The notes under the pieces: model-generated
What the model was told of the DNA's origin: nothing
What the model saw: only the letters and a program-made list of their open reading frames with translations
Databases searched by the model: none
Part shown: piece by piece, positions 1 to 8,518 of the stretch
Layout of the letters: each line of letters starts with the position of its first letter
How positions within the stretch are numbered: the first letter of the stretch is position 1
Assembly (NCBI RefSeq): GCF_025452095.1
Contig: NZ_CP104877.1
Location: 1,178,001 to 1,242,000, forward strand
Reading direction: 5' to 3'
DNA: 64,000 nucleotides
Source of the DNA: Paenarthrobacter sp. JL.01a
Lineage (GTDB): Bacteria; Actinomycetota; Actinomycetes; Actinomycetales; Micrococcaceae
Translations under genes and position numbers: made by a program

Positions 1-12
1 CCGGATCGTCGG

Positions 13-423
13 CTAGGCCCCGGCGAGACTTCGGGCCCCGGGTGAGACTGTCATGAGTCCGGATTCCTTCGCAGCCAGGAGCAGCTCTTCATCGTAGGCC
101 ACCAGGGAGTCCGCCTGGAGTCTGATGGCGGTCGCCAGATGGATGGCGTCGGCACTGCGGAGTTGCCGGGGCAGCGCGGAGGCATACATCAGATCCGAGC
201 GCGTGACATCCAGCAGGTTGATGCCCGCAAGGACATCGTTGACCAGGTCAAAGGGAAGCTTGCGGCGGCGTGCTGCGCAGTGAAGTTCGGTGTACAAAAG
301 CATTGAGGCAACGAGGTGTCCTCCGGAAACTGTCGCATCGTAGAGGTGCGCGGCCAGGGTCTCGGATTCCTGCTCCTGCACAACGAGCTTCAAGATGGCG
401 GAGGTGTCCGCGTAGACGATCAC
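13..423 (-). CDS. vapC: VapC-type PIN-domain ribonuclease toxin
   Basis: A 136-aa PIN-domain protein, the toxin half of a type II toxin-antitoxin pair; VapC toxins are Mg-dependent RNases that usually cut tRNA or rRNA. The acidic metal-binding residues expected of the fold are visible: D6 in the opening strand (VYADTSA), E46, D92 in the RSADAIHL motif, and D111. Length is normal for the family. The start is a GTG that overlaps the stop of the upstream antitoxin by 4 bases (GTGA), so the two are translationally coupled. The target RNA cannot be told from sequence. Confidence 0.9.
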   Translation of the reverse strand: MIVYADTSAILKLVVQEQESETLAAHLYDATVSGGHLVASMLLYTELHCAARRRKLPFDLVNDVLAGINLLDVTRSDLMYASALPRQLRSADAIHLATAIRLQADSLVAYDEELLLAAKESGLMTVSPGARSLAGA

Positions 424-686
424 CGATCGCCGCGGAGGTCGGCCAGTATCGCGGCAGTGGTCATATCGCTTTCGACGCGGGGCAGGAACCGGAAGTCCAC
501 GGGTGAGCCTGACGCCGGGCGAACGCTACCGGCCTGCAGCAGACGTTCAAACGGGGACGCGGAGGGCGGAATGAGCGTAGCTGCAACCTCGCCATTGTTC
601 GTGACGTCGATGACCTCGCCATTTCTGACGCGTTCAAGGATCTTGCTGCTCTGATTGCGCAGCTCGCGGTGCGGAATAGTTGTCAT
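420..686 (-). CDS. vapB: Phd/YefM-like antitoxin (VapB partner)
   Basis: An 88-aa antitoxin of the prevent-host-death type. The N-terminal stretch RELRNQSSKILERVRNGEVI followed by a strand with VAATLIP is the typical Phd DNA-binding fold; the C-terminal part should wrap the toxin. ATG at 686 is chosen because GGAGG lies 6 bases upstream; a longer reading to 713 lacks this support. It precedes the toxin gene with a 4-base overlap. The pair is probably autoregulated from the 60-bp divergent region shared with the TetR gene. Confidence 0.88.
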   Translation of the reverse strand: MTTIPHRELRNQSSKILERVRNGEVIDVTNNGEVAATLIPPSASPFERLLQAGSVRPASGSPVDFRFLPRVESDMTTAAILADLRGDR

Positions 687-733
687 GTCGGACCTCCGTA
701 GCAATCGTAGCACTGAAGGTTGGCGGCGGACTT

Positions 734-762
734 TTGACAGAAATATATAGACTGGTCTATTT
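734..762 (+). promoter_or_regulatory. TetR promoter with overlapping operator
   Basis: TTGACA at 734-739 and TCTATT at 756-761 are spaced by 16 bases. A 14-bp inverted repeat, ATAGAC-TG-GTCTAT (747-760), covers the -10 region. It matches the TAGACC/GTCTA style of boxes bound by LmrA/YxaF regulators, which is the subfamily of the gene that follows. Autoregulation is inferred. Confidence 0.65.
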
Positions 763-769
763 TGTTCAT

Positions 770-1372
770 ATGCCTTCCTCCTACCCCAAAGGACTCGCGA
801 CCCGGCAGCGTTTGGTTGAGTCCATGCTCGCCCTCATCCAGCTGAACGGCTACCACGGGACCGGGCTGAACACCGTGTTGTCGCAATCCGGGGCTCCGAA
901 AGGCTCCTTGTACTTCCATTTCCCCGAAGGAAAAACCCAACTCGGAATTGCTGCTGTTGAATTGGCCGGCGAACAATTCGGCCAACTGGTCGGTGAGGCA
1001 ACCGCGTCATCCTCATCGCCGGAAGATGTCGTGGACACGCTCGTTGGTGAACTCAAGGGCATCCTCGAGAGCAGCGACTATCAGGCCGGGTGTCCGGTCT
1101 CATCCGTTGCCTTGGACGCGGCCTCGGAGAACGAATCACTTCGGGAGGCCTGCAGCCAGGTCTATGACGCCTGGATCAACGCAGTGTCCAGCTATCTTTC
1201 AACGTTTAGGCTTGGAACGGATCAAGCGCATCCTCTGGCGACGTCCATGATCAGCCTGGTGGAGGGCTCCCTCATTCTGTCCCGTGCCCACAAATCAACC
1301 CAGCCGTTGGACGCTGCCGCCAGCACGCTCAAAGTGCTGATGAATGCGATCCACAAGGAGGCAAGCGCATGA
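770..1372 (+). CDS. TetR-family regulator, LmrA/YxaF type
   Basis: A 200-aa TetR regulator. The N-terminal helix-turn-helix includes GYHGTGLNTVLSQSGAPKGS followed by LYFHFPEGK, the signature of the LmrA/YxaF branch, whose members repress drug-efflux or oxidoreductase genes. ATG 770 is preferred because homology to the family begins right after it; a longer frame upstream runs through the promoter. The gene overlaps the next one by ATGA, so it should repress its own SDR partner from the palindrome at 747-760. The inducer is unknown. Confidence 0.85.
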   Translation: MPSSYPKGLATRQRLVESMLALIQLNGYHGTGLNTVLSQSGAPKGSLYFHFPEGKTQLGIAAVELAGEQFGQLVGEATASSSSPEDVVDTLVGELKGILESSDYQAGCPVSSVALDAASENESLREACSQVYDAWINAVSSYLSTFRLGTDQAHPLATSMISLVEGSLILSRAHKSTQPLDAAASTLKVLMNAIHKEASA

Positions 1373-2430
1373 GCTCCCGCCATGCTTTGGTATTCGGAGC
1401 CACTGGCCATATTGGAAAATGGCTGGTCCGTGAACTCCTGATGCAGGACGTGACCGTGACGGCTGCCGTGCGAACCGAGCGTTCCTTCCAAACGTTGGCC
1501 GATTGGCTGGCGGAACACGGCGCGGACGGAAGCCTGACGCACGTCCTGGTTGACTTCAGCCGCGAAAACCTGGGCCAGGATCCGGCGTCGAGCGTCTTCA
1601 GTACGGTGACCGAAGTCCACAACCTCGCAGGGGCGTTCGCCTTTGGCATGACCGCCGAAACGGCCTACGCCGCGAACGTCAGCAGTGCAGAGGGTGTGGT
1701 CCGCTTCGCCGCGAAACTTCCGGCGTTGACCAGGCTGGTGCACCTTTCGGGTTACCGGGTGGGTGGCCAGGACCCGTCCGGGGTGCCGTGGAGCGAATCC
1801 CGTCGCGCCAAGCTCTACCATCGTTTAGGCGCGTATGAGGGGTCGAAAGTGGAAGCCGACGCCGTCGTGCAAGCTACAGCGGCGTCCCTGGGCATACCGT
1901 TCACCATGGTCAACCCGGCTACGGTCATTGGGGACTCCGTCAACGGCGAATCCGGGCAGGTAGTGGGCCTCGCCACCACCGTCTTGGACCTTTTCCATGG
2001 GCAGCTGCCGGCGCTGCCCGGAAACGACCGCACGTTCCTCCCGGTGGTCACCGCCGACTATTTGGCCTCCTTTATGGCGCTGATTCCCACCAGGCCCGAG
2101 GCCGAAAACGCCTCGTACTGGGTGCTCGATGAGGCCACGCCGCCGCTTCCACAGCTTCTGGCAATGCTCGGGCAGCACCTCAACGTCAAGGTTCCGCGGC
2201 TGAGGATCCCCAGCGGCCTGCTGAGGAAACTGCCCGCCAAACTCACCGGAGCAGATCCGGAAACGTTGACGTTCTTGTCTGAGGACCGCTATCCGACGAC
2301 GGCGGCGCTCGCCTTGGCGGAGGCGTCCGGATTGCACCACCCGCCGGTGGAAGTTGCCCTGAAACGCTGGGCCGACTACCTGGTGGCGGCCGAACCCGCC
2401 GCGAGGGAAGGCCGCGTCGCCTCGATGTAG
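1369..2430 (+). CDS. Extended SDR (NAD-dependent epimerase/NmrA-like)
   Basis: A 353-aa NAD(P)-binding protein. GATGHIG at residues 10-16 is the dinucleotide-binding loop of extended short-chain dehydrogenases and YEGSK near residue 156 supplies the catalytic Tyr and Lys. Extended SDRs act as epimerases, dehydratases or reductases; the substrate cannot be read here. Translation is coupled to the TetR gene by ATGA. Its last 55 bases overlap the convergent ribokinase gene, a tight but plausible arrangement since both C-termini are low in conserved content. Confidence 0.82.
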   Translation: MSSRHALVFGATGHIGKWLVRELLMQDVTVTAAVRTERSFQTLADWLAEHGADGSLTHVLVDFSRENLGQDPASSVFSTVTEVHNLAGAFAFGMTAETAYAANVSSAEGVVRFAAKLPALTRLVHLSGYRVGGQDPSGVPWSESRRAKLYHRLGAYEGSKVEADAVVQATAASLGIPFTMVNPATVIGDSVNGESGQVVGLATTVLDLFHGQLPALPGNDRTFLPVVTADYLASFMALIPTRPEAENASYWVLDEATPPLPQLLAMLGQHLNVKVPRLRIPSGLLRKLPAKLTGADPETLTFLSEDRYPTTAALALAEASGLHHPPVEVALKRWADYLVAAEPAAREGRVASM

Positions 2431-3284
2431 TGCTCAAGTGCCCGAAGTGCCGGCTGGGACGAAGAGTCGCGGACCGCATCTGCGCCAACGGCGTTCGCTA
2501 CAGCCAGGGCGTGTACGCGCTCAAGTCCACCTTGCAAGGCCAGTACCAAGGCTGCGCAGAAGGCATCGCCGGCCCCAATGGTGTTGGCGATGTCCGTGAC
2601 GCGGACTGCGGGGGCTTCTGCCACCCGTTCGCCGTCCACGAAGATCGCCGAACCCTCGCCACCGTACGTCACGGCCACCAGCGGAGCGCTCTTCAGTGCC
2701 GGGATGAGTTCGTATTCCGTCTCGTTCACGATCACCAGGTCGCAGCGTTCCAGCAGTTCCGGAATGATCGGCGCGGCGGGGGCTGCGTTCAGCGCGAAGA
2801 AGCCCTTGCTGGCCCGTGCTGCTTCCAGCACCACGTGCTGGTCCACCTCCAGCTGGCACAGAACGGCCTCGTGCTCCTCGAACGTGACACCGTCCAGCGA
2901 CACCGCGGCGTTGGCACCCGGGCACACCACGATCTGGTTTTCGCCGTCGCTGTCCACCAGTACCAGCGCCGTCCCGGTTGCCTCGTCCACCCGTGCGACG
3001 CTGCTGATGTCGACGCCGGCGGCGGCCATTGCGTCCAGAAGTGACCGCCCGGCGTCGTCCTGGCCTACGGCCCCCACCATGCGCGAGCTGCCCGCGAGTC
3101 GGGCCGCGGCAACGGCTTGGTTGGCGCCTTTGCCGCCGGGCTGCTGGCGGAGGACGGCGCCACCCACCGTTTCACCGGGGGAGGGGAGGCGGCTGGCTGT
3201 GGCCGTGATGTCGAGGTTGATGCTGCCCACGACCGTGAGGCTCGACGGCGAAGCGGGCGCGGCAGAATGAACGGTGTTGCTCAT
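2376..3284 (-). CDS. rbsK: Ribokinase (PfkB family)
   Basis: A 302-aa PfkB-family sugar kinase. It starts SLTVVGSINLDI, has GGKGANQAVAAARLG-like substrate loop, and the C-terminal NTIGAGDAFCAAL motif with the catalytic Asp. The product is expected to phosphorylate ribose to ribose 5-phosphate. ATG 3284 is preceded by AAAGGA; the frame stays open further upstream but that part is antisense-like noise over the GntR gene. It lies 37 bases behind the GntR gene on the same strand, and the divergent genes encode a transporter and a nucleoside hydrolase, so it probably captures ribose released from nucleosides. Confidence 0.9.
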   Translation of the reverse strand: MSNTVHSAAPASPSSLTVVGSINLDITATASRLPSPGETVGGAVLRQQPGGKGANQAVAAARLAGSSRMVGAVGQDDAGRSLLDAMAAAGVDISSVARVDEATGTALVLVDSDGENQIVVCPGANAAVSLDGVTFEEHEAVLCQLEVDQHVVLEAARASKGFFALNAAPAAPIIPELLERCDLVIVNETEYELIPALKSAPLVAVTYGGEGSAIFVDGERVAEAPAVRVTDIANTIGAGDAFCAALVLALQGGLERVHALAVANAVGADAVRDSSSQPALRALEHYIEATRPSLAAGSAATR

Positions 3285-3321
3285 GGGAAATCCTTTGTGG
3301 TGGGTCAGCTGGGGGTGAGCT

Positions 3322-4095
3322 TCAGGAGGACTGGATGACGGAGAGGTGTCCGGCCTTGGCGGCAACGAGGCATTTAGCCAGGTAGAACGGTGAGCCCTTC
3401 CGCCGGACGTACTGGGTGAGGACCAGAACGGGATCGGACGGACGCAATCCGAGCAGCTTGGCGCGGCTGGGGCCAGCGGTGCTGAGGCTGATTTCGCACT
3501 CACCCGGACCCAAGGGCGAGCCCGGCAGTCCGCTGAGAACCTCAAGGAGCGTAGCTGCCGAAAGGGTGGGTGCTTCGGCGGCTTCTTGAAGGGCTGACGC
3601 CTCGGGGATGTCCTGGGCGACGTTTTCCTGCAGGTGTGCCACGGGTTCGCCGTCGCGAATGAGCACGCTTTCCCAGAACCACACGTCCTTGTCGGGTTCG
3701 ACGCCGATACCCGGCGCCACGAATTCGGAGGCCGGTTGCTTGATGGCGGCGACGCGTTTGACCTGGATGTCCTGGTCGGGACCACCGAGGAGCTGGTCGA
3801 AGGGCCGGATGTGTTCAATGCCAATGCGGGGGAGCGAATCGGCCACGAACCTGCCAACACCCCGGCGTGCCCGGGTGAGCCCGTCTTCTTCCAGCAGCAT
3901 CAGCGCTTCCCGGATCACGGTGCGGCTGACGTCCATCATGGTGCCGAGTTCGGTCTCCGTGGGGAGCAGGGAACCCGGCGGCAGGATCTTGGTCCTGATG
4001 GCTTCGGCGATGCGGGAGTACGCGGCGACGCGAAGGGGCTGACCCGGCTGGGTTGCGATAGGTCGGGACAGGAACTGGACGGCGTTGTCGGTCAA
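3322..4095 (-). CDS. GntR-family regulator, HutC/UTRA type
   Basis: A 257-aa regulator: an N-terminal winged helix (LPTETELGTMMDVSRTVIREAL, about residues 42-63) followed by a UTRA-like effector domain. HutC-branch GntR proteins sense small metabolites and control adjacent catabolic genes. It is first in a two-gene unit with ribokinase and divergent from the MFS transporter, so both arms are likely controlled from the 135-bp gap that holds an inverted repeat. A nucleoside or ribose derivative is a reasonable effector, by context only. Confidence 0.87.
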   Translation of the reverse strand: MTDNAVQFLSRPIATQPGQPLRVAAYSRIAEAIRTKILPPGSLLPTETELGTMMDVSRTVIREALMLLEEDGLTRARRGVGRFVADSLPRIGIEHIRPFDQLLGGPDQDIQVKRVAAIKQPASEFVAPGIGVEPDKDVWFWESVLIRDGEPVAHLQENVAQDIPEASALQEAAEAPTLSAATLLEVLSGLPGSPLGPGECEISLSTAGPSRAKLLGLRPSDPVLVLTQYVRRKGSPFYLAKCLVAAKAGHLSVIQSS

Positions 4096-4148
4096 GGGTG
4101 CCTCACTTGGAATGGGTTACCGACACTGTACCCGAAGAGTGTGACAGG

Positions 4149-4180
4149 TTGCACAAGCTCGTAATACATGCTTGTATAAC
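4149..4180 (+). promoter_or_regulatory. Candidate promoter/operator between GntR and MFS genes
   Basis: TTGCAC (4149-4154) is followed by TATAAC (4175-4180). The inverted repeat ATACA-tgct-TGTAT (4164-4177) overlaps the -10 side, the usual place for a GntR repressor. The arms resemble GTnTAnAC-type GntR sites. Spacing between the hexamers is 20 bases, so the exact promoter is uncertain. Confidence 0.5.
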
Positions 4181-4230
4181 AACTCACATCTCGTGGCGCC
4201 GCCCTGCGCCCCCGGACAAAGGAGTTTGAT

Positions 4231-5676
4231 GTGAACATCCCCACCGGCCAGCAAACTGCAGGCCCGCAGGCCCCATCCCCGGAAGACACCAGCACCACTA
4301 CGGATGAAGGCCGGATCCATGGCAAGGCCGCAGCCACGCTCATCTCGACGCTGGTGCTGGCTGTGCTGGCATTCCAGCTCAACGCCAGCATGATCACGCC
4401 TGCACTCCCGCACATCGGTTCCTTCTTTGGTGAAACCCCGGAAGCCGTCGCCCAGGTGCAGTCGATGTTCTTCCTGGCCGGCGCCATCTCAGGGCCTGTG
4501 ATCGGCCGCTGGAGCGACTTCATCGGGCGCCGCAATGCGCTGCTCCTGGTATTGGTGATCATGGGAGCCGGAACAGTGCTCTGCATTTTCGCCCCGACGC
4601 TGCCACTGCTGGTCACCGGCCGCTTCATGCAGGGTGTCTCCAGTGCCATCTTTGCGCTGTCCTACATTGTGCTGAATGAGTACCTTCCGGCGCGGCTCTT
4701 CGGTACGTCCATCGGGATCATCGCAGCCATCAATGGAGGCGTCGGCGGCGTGGATGGCTACTTCGGCGGACTCATGGCCGAGGCCTTGGGATTCCAGTCG
4801 ATCTTCGTCGCCGTGCTGGTACTGGCCGCGATCGCCGTCGTCTGCGTCATCAAAGTGGTGCCGGGCGGTAAGTCGGCGGCGGCTCCGGGCCGCATGGACT
4901 GGTGGGGAGCGGGTTCGCTGTCCGTGTTCCTGGTCTTCGTTACCTACTTCGTGTCCACGGGATCCTCCGCCGGCTGGACCTCACCGTCGGCCCTCGGTCT
5001 GCTCGCCGGCAGCATCGCATCCTTCACTGCTTTCTGGCTCATCGAAAAGAAGCGCGAAACTCCCTTGGTAGCCGTGCACCACCTCCGCTCCCGCCAGGTT
5101 TGGCCGGTCATCGCGACCACCGTGCTGACCCTCGCCGGAATCTTCGCCATCATAAACTTCACCGTGGTGCTCCTCAGCCAGGACAAGGTGAACGGTTTCG
5201 GCCTGCCGGCCTCGGTGGCGGCGCTGCTGTTCCTTACGCCGGCCGCGCTGATCGGAGTCTTCGCCGCTCCGTTGGCAGGTTGGATCGCCGACCGCCGCGG
5301 CTGGATCAAGACCGTACGTGTCGGTACCGCCAGCAGCCTTGCCTGTGCCATGGTCGCGGCTTTGTTCGCCAACAACCAGATCGCGGTGCTCATCGCCATT
5401 GCCGCACTGGGCATCTTCTACAACGGCTTCTTCCTTACCGCCATTAACGGACTGTCCGTGCTGCTCTCGCCCAAGGAAGCACCCGCCGCCCTGCCGGGAA
5501 TCAACGGTGCCTCCTTCGGCATCGGGGCGAGTCTCGGCGTCGTGGTGGTTGCGCCGTTCGCCGGCCAGGGGACCGCAGCCGGGTACTCCGCTGCCCTCTG
5601 GATTTCGGTGTCGATCACCGCCGTCGCGTTCATCGTGAGCCTGTTCATCGCCGCGCCGAAGGGCGAAAAGATCTAA
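4231..5676 (+). CDS. MFS transporter, probable nucleoside importer
   Basis: A 481-aa major facilitator with a long hydrophilic N-terminus, then about 12-14 membrane segments. The loop GRWSDFIGRRNALL after the second helix is the MFS A-motif. GTG 4231 is used because GGAG stands 7 bases before it. It is followed 76 bases later by a nucleoside hydrolase and is divergent from GntR/ribokinase. That context suggests uptake of ribonucleosides, although the closest transporters by sequence style are drug/proton exchangers; direction and substrate are inferred. Confidence 0.82.
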   Translation: MNIPTGQQTAGPQAPSPEDTSTTTDEGRIHGKAAATLISTLVLAVLAFQLNASMITPALPHIGSFFGETPEAVAQVQSMFFLAGAISGPVIGRWSDFIGRRNALLLVLVIMGAGTVLCIFAPTLPLLVTGRFMQGVSSAIFALSYIVLNEYLPARLFGTSIGIIAAINGGVGGVDGYFGGLMAEALGFQSIFVAVLVLAAIAVVCVIKVVPGGKSAAAPGRMDWWGAGSLSVFLVFVTYFVSTGSSAGWTSPSALGLLAGSIASFTAFWLIEKKRETPLVAVHHLRSRQVWPVIATTVLTLAGIFAIINFTVVLLSQDKVNGFGLPASVAALLFLTPAALIGVFAAPLAGWIADRRGWIKTVRVGTASSLACAMVAALFANNQIAVLIAIAALGIFYNGFFLTAINGLSVLLSPKEAPAALPGINGASFGIGASLGVVVVAPFAGQGTAAGYSAALWISVSITAVAFIVSLFIAAPKGEKI

Positions 5677-5752
5677 AGCACGACGCCGGTCCGCCGGTTT
5701 CGCGCGCACCTCACCCTTACCCTCACCGCCGCTCCACCTGAAACGAGAGACC

Positions 5753-6745
5753 ATGACACAGCCTGCCCCCTTCTTCCTCGACTGCGATACCGGCATCGAT
5801 GACGCCCTTGCCCTTGCCTACCTCCTGGCCTCCCCGAGGGCCGAACTCGTGGGCATCGGCACCGTGAGTGGCAACGTCAGCGCGGCCGGGGGTGCCCGGA
5901 ACACCCTGGACCTGCTGAAGTTGGCCGGGCATCCGGACATCCCCGTCGCAGTGGGCGCCCACGATCCCCAGGTGGGCGCTTTCCACGGCGGTGCCCCGCA
6001 TGTTCACGGCGACAACGGGATCGGCGGCGTCGACCTGGCTCCATCCGACCGTGAACCCTTGGAAGCCACAGCCGCGGAACTCCTTGTCCAGCTGGCACAT
6101 CAGCATGCCGGCGAGCTGCGTTTGGTGGCCATCGGCCCGCTGACCAACATCGCCCAGGCCTTGCGGCTGGAACCGAAGCTGCCGGAACTCATCGCCGAGG
6201 TGACCATCATGGGCGGGGCGGCGCTGGCGCCCGGGAACATCACACCCGTTGCGGAGGCCAACATTGCCAATGATCCCGAGGCCGCGGCGGAGGTCCTCGC
6301 GGCCGACTGGGATATCACCCTGGTGCCGCTCGATGTCACCATGACCAACGTCCTGGAGGAATCCCACCGCCAGGAACTGCTGGCAAACGAGCACCCCGTT
6401 TCACAGGCGCTGGGCGAAATGCTGGGGTACTACTTCGGCTTCTACGTGGATATCTTTGGCCGTGCATGCTCGGCGATGCACGACCCCCTCGCGGCAGCCA
6501 TTGCCGTCAGGGGAGTGGAGCTGGATGTGGCCCCGAAGGTTCGCGTGAAGGTGGACACCACTGATGGCCCGGGCCGCGGCCAGACGGTATGCGACCTCCG
6601 TGGTCAGTACGTTGGCTTCCCGGATCAGCGTGGCGCGCGGTGCCGGGTCGTGCTCTCCATTGGGGAAGAATTTGCGCCGCACCTGCTGGGTACCATGCAG
6701 GCGGGGTGGCTTAGCGAAGACCAGATGGCCGCGCCCGTCGCCTAA
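5753..6745 (+). CDS. Inosine/uridine-preferring nucleoside hydrolase
   Basis: A 330-aa member of the IUNH family, which cuts N-ribosides to free base plus ribose. The calcium-binding motif DCDTGIDDALA (residues 10-20) is intact, and the later CSAMHDPLAAA supplies the conserved His and Asp near residue 240. Length is normal. It is the second gene behind the MFS transporter. Together with the divergent ribokinase this makes a full path: import, hydrolysis, then ribose phosphorylation. Base specificity cannot be assigned. Confidence 0.92.
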   Translation: MTQPAPFFLDCDTGIDDALALAYLLASPRAELVGIGTVSGNVSAAGGARNTLDLLKLAGHPDIPVAVGAHDPQVGAFHGGAPHVHGDNGIGGVDLAPSDREPLEATAAELLVQLAHQHAGELRLVAIGPLTNIAQALRLEPKLPELIAEVTIMGGAALAPGNITPVAEANIANDPEAAAEVLAADWDITLVPLDVTMTNVLEESHRQELLANEHPVSQALGEMLGYYFGFYVDIFGRACSAMHDPLAAAIAVRGVELDVAPKVRVKVDTTDGPGRGQTVCDLRGQYVGFPDQRGARCRVVLSIGEEFAPHLLGTMQAGWLSEDQMAAPVA

Positions 6746-6758
6746 CCCTCCCCCACCC

Positions 6759-6819
6759 AACTAGGGGACAGATAACGTTGCTCTGGCACTCGGGAGCGAC
6801 GTTATCTGTCCCCTACTTG
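6759..6819. repeat. Extragenic palindrome, GGGGACAG family, copy 1
   Basis: Near-perfect inverted repeat with arms AGGGGACAGATAACGT and its complement around a short centre, placed between the convergent ends of the nucleoside hydrolase and the ArsR-SRPBCC gene. Two further copies with the same GGGGACAG core occur at 55185 and 56241, again at gene ends. It probably acts as a bidirectional terminator. Confidence 0.8.
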
Positions 6820-6821
6820 GG

Positions 6822-7574
6822 TTAGGCGTACATAAGTGAGCCCGGCGTCGTGAGCTTCTCGCCGGTTTCGAGCCAGGTCTTCAAGCCCGAGAGGATCATG
6901 GGCCAACCGCCGTAGAGCTGGTCGTTGGCGCCTTCACGGAGCTGGTCGTGGGTCACGGTGAGATGGCAGGAATCTCCCACCGGCTCGATCTCCCATGTGA
7001 TCCGGGACGTCCCTTCGGCCTTCACGTCCTCGCCCCACAAAGCGGTCATGGTCTGGACCAGCCGGCGTGGGGGATCGACCTCGATGTTCTCGCCCTCGCC
7101 CAGCAGAGCGTCCGCCTTGGGGTTGCGCATTTCGAAGCGGCTGCCCGGCGTCCAGTCGGAGGTCAACGTGTTGCCGAACTGGTACTTGCTCCGGATCTCG
7201 CTGTTGGTGATGGCTTCCCAGAGCAGTTCCGGCGTGGTCTTGATGTAAATTTCGAAGATCTTTTCCATGGGACTTTCCAATCTGGATTTGAGGTCGCTGA
7301 GGGCAGCGGTCCATGGTTCTGCGTATTTGCTCACCCAACGGTCGTGGATGAGGCGGATGGGGACCGGGTTCAGGAAGTGCAGCTTTTCACGCCCACGACG
7401 CCGGACCACCACCAGTCCTGCATCTTCCAGCAGCTTGAGGTGCTTTGCGATGCCGAAACGGGTCATCTCGAACCTGGCTCCGAGGGCGGTGGCTGACTGG
7501 CCGTCCTTAAGGAACAACTCATCCAGGAGTTCCCTGCGAGTGGGGTCTGCCAGAGCCTTGAACACGGCGTCCAT
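6822..7574 (-). CDS. ArsR helix-turn-helix fused to SRPBCC (AHSA1-like) domain
   Basis: A 250-aa two-domain protein. Residues 1-95 are an ArsR-type winged helix (ALADPTRRELLDEL, then FEMTRFGIAKHLKLLEDAGLV). Residues about 105-250 are an SRPBCC/AHSA1-like hydrophobic-cavity domain (FEIYIKTTPELLWEAITN near its start). The join is in frame with no stop. In many bacteria these two domains are separate neighbouring genes, as at 19791-20523 in this window, so this looks like a fusion in which ligand binding may control DNA binding. ATG 7574 is chosen from domain homology; its ribosome-binding site is weak. Confidence 0.85.
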   Translation of the reverse strand: MDAVFKALADPTRRELLDELFLKDGQSATALGARFEMTRFGIAKHLKLLEDAGLVVVRRRGREKLHFLNPVPIRLIHDRWVSKYAEPWTAALSDLKSRLESPMEKIFEIYIKTTPELLWEAITNSEIRSKYQFGNTLTSDWTPGSRFEMRNPKADALLGEGENIEVDPPRRLVQTMTALWGEDVKAEGTSRITWEIEPVGDSCHLTVTHDQLREGANDQLYGGWPMILSGLKTWLETGEKLTTPGSLMYA

Positions 7575-7587
7575 GGCTTCAGAATAG

Positions 7588-7603
7588 GTGACTGTTTGGT
7601 CAC
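7588..7603. promoter_or_regulatory. Candidate operator for the ArsR-SRPBCC gene
   Basis: Inverted repeat GTGAC-tgtttg-GTCAC, 14 bases upstream of the chosen ATG. Its position fits autoregulation. No other copy was noticed. Confidence 0.4.
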
Positions 7604-7880
7604 GTGTCAACGGATTTCGGTGGTTGCTCCGCGAGGAGGCTCCGCGGAGTTCCGCCAAATCGCTGGAAAGCAGCGAGATCGCTGGTTTTTTGCGGGGGTG
7701 TTGGCAGTCTTCCCACGAGTTCGGGTGCAGGAGCTGTCGCAATTTCCCGTGTTGCCGGTGTGCCCAACCAACCAACCACACTCGTCGCTCCTGAAGAGAT
7801 CTGCGTCACGTTCCAGCGGGCGGGCCCACAGAAAGAGCAGGGGGTGCAATGGGGGTCCTCTGGGCAACTGAGGGGGAGCT
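7604..7880. other. Intergenic region without a recognised gene
   Basis: About 280 bases between the ArsR-SRPBCC gene and the lipoprotein gene. Several open frames cross it but none has a plausible start, ribosome-binding site or recognisable protein. It holds GC-rich short palindromes (CTCCGCGGAG near 7640) and should carry the lipoprotein promoter. Confidence 0.4.
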
Positions 7881-8495
7881 ATGAGCAGGGAGCCTTGGAT
7901 TCGCAGGCCAAGATTCAACTGGGTGCAGAACGCTCGCGACTGCGCTCCACATGTGGCTTCAACGATAATCGCCCTGGTAACTACCGCGGGTCTCTCGGGA
8001 TGCGCAGGTTCGCCCGATGCGGCTAATTCCAGTAGCTCCGCCAATACCGTAGGCATGGACGCCAGTTGGGCGGAGAGTTACGACAATTTGACTGATCTAA
8101 AAGCGCACAGCGCACTGGCTGTCGAGGGAAGCTTCACGCGAATCATAGACGAATCCAAAATCAAAACTGTCCCTATCACGGATTTTGAGTTCACCGTTGA
8201 CGAAGTAATCAATGATCCCGCGGGCACCCTGAAAGAGGGAACCCGCATAACCGTGCGACAGACTGGCGGGTCTGTTGACGGGGTTCTTCATCAGATCTCA
8301 GACGACCCGTTGTTCAAGATTTCTGAAAATGCCGTCCTGTTCCTCAAAGAGCCGGAGCCTGGCCTATTTTATGTAATCGGTGGACCGTCAGGGCGCTTTG
8401 AAGTCATCAACGGAAGGGTCACACCTTTCGACGCTGAGGGAACAAAGTTTGAGGGTACCCTGGAAGACTTCATCGCAGCGGTGAAGGGTTCCTAG
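7881..8495 (+). CDS. Secreted lipoprotein of unknown function
   Basis: A 204-aa lipoprotein. After a basic N-terminus and a hydrophobic run (STIIALVTTAG), LSGC at residues 38-41 is a lipobox, so the mature protein should be anchored at Cys41. The mature part starts Ser/Asn-rich and then forms a probable beta-rich domain with no motif I recognise. ATG 7881 has a GGGGGAG upstream. GC at third positions is lower than in neighbours, which may point to transfer. Function unknown. Confidence 0.75.
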   Translation: MSREPWIRRPRFNWVQNARDCAPHVASTIIALVTTAGLSGCAGSPDAANSSSSANTVGMDASWAESYDNLTDLKAHSALAVEGSFTRIIDESKIKTVPITDFEFTVDEVINDPAGTLKEGTRITVRQTGGSVDGVLHQISDDPLFKISENAVLFLKEPEPGLFYVIGGPSGRFEVINGRVTPFDAEGTKFEGTLEDFIAAVKGS

Positions 8496-8518
8496 GTCGT
8501 CAAAACGTGGCAGCCCCC

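Noticed and set aside
2376..3860. 494-aa extended ribokinase
   Set aside because: The extra 192 codons lie opposite the GntR gene's coding sequence in another frame, are Ser/Pro/Arg-rich and lack motifs. ATG 3284 with AAAGGA is the proper start.
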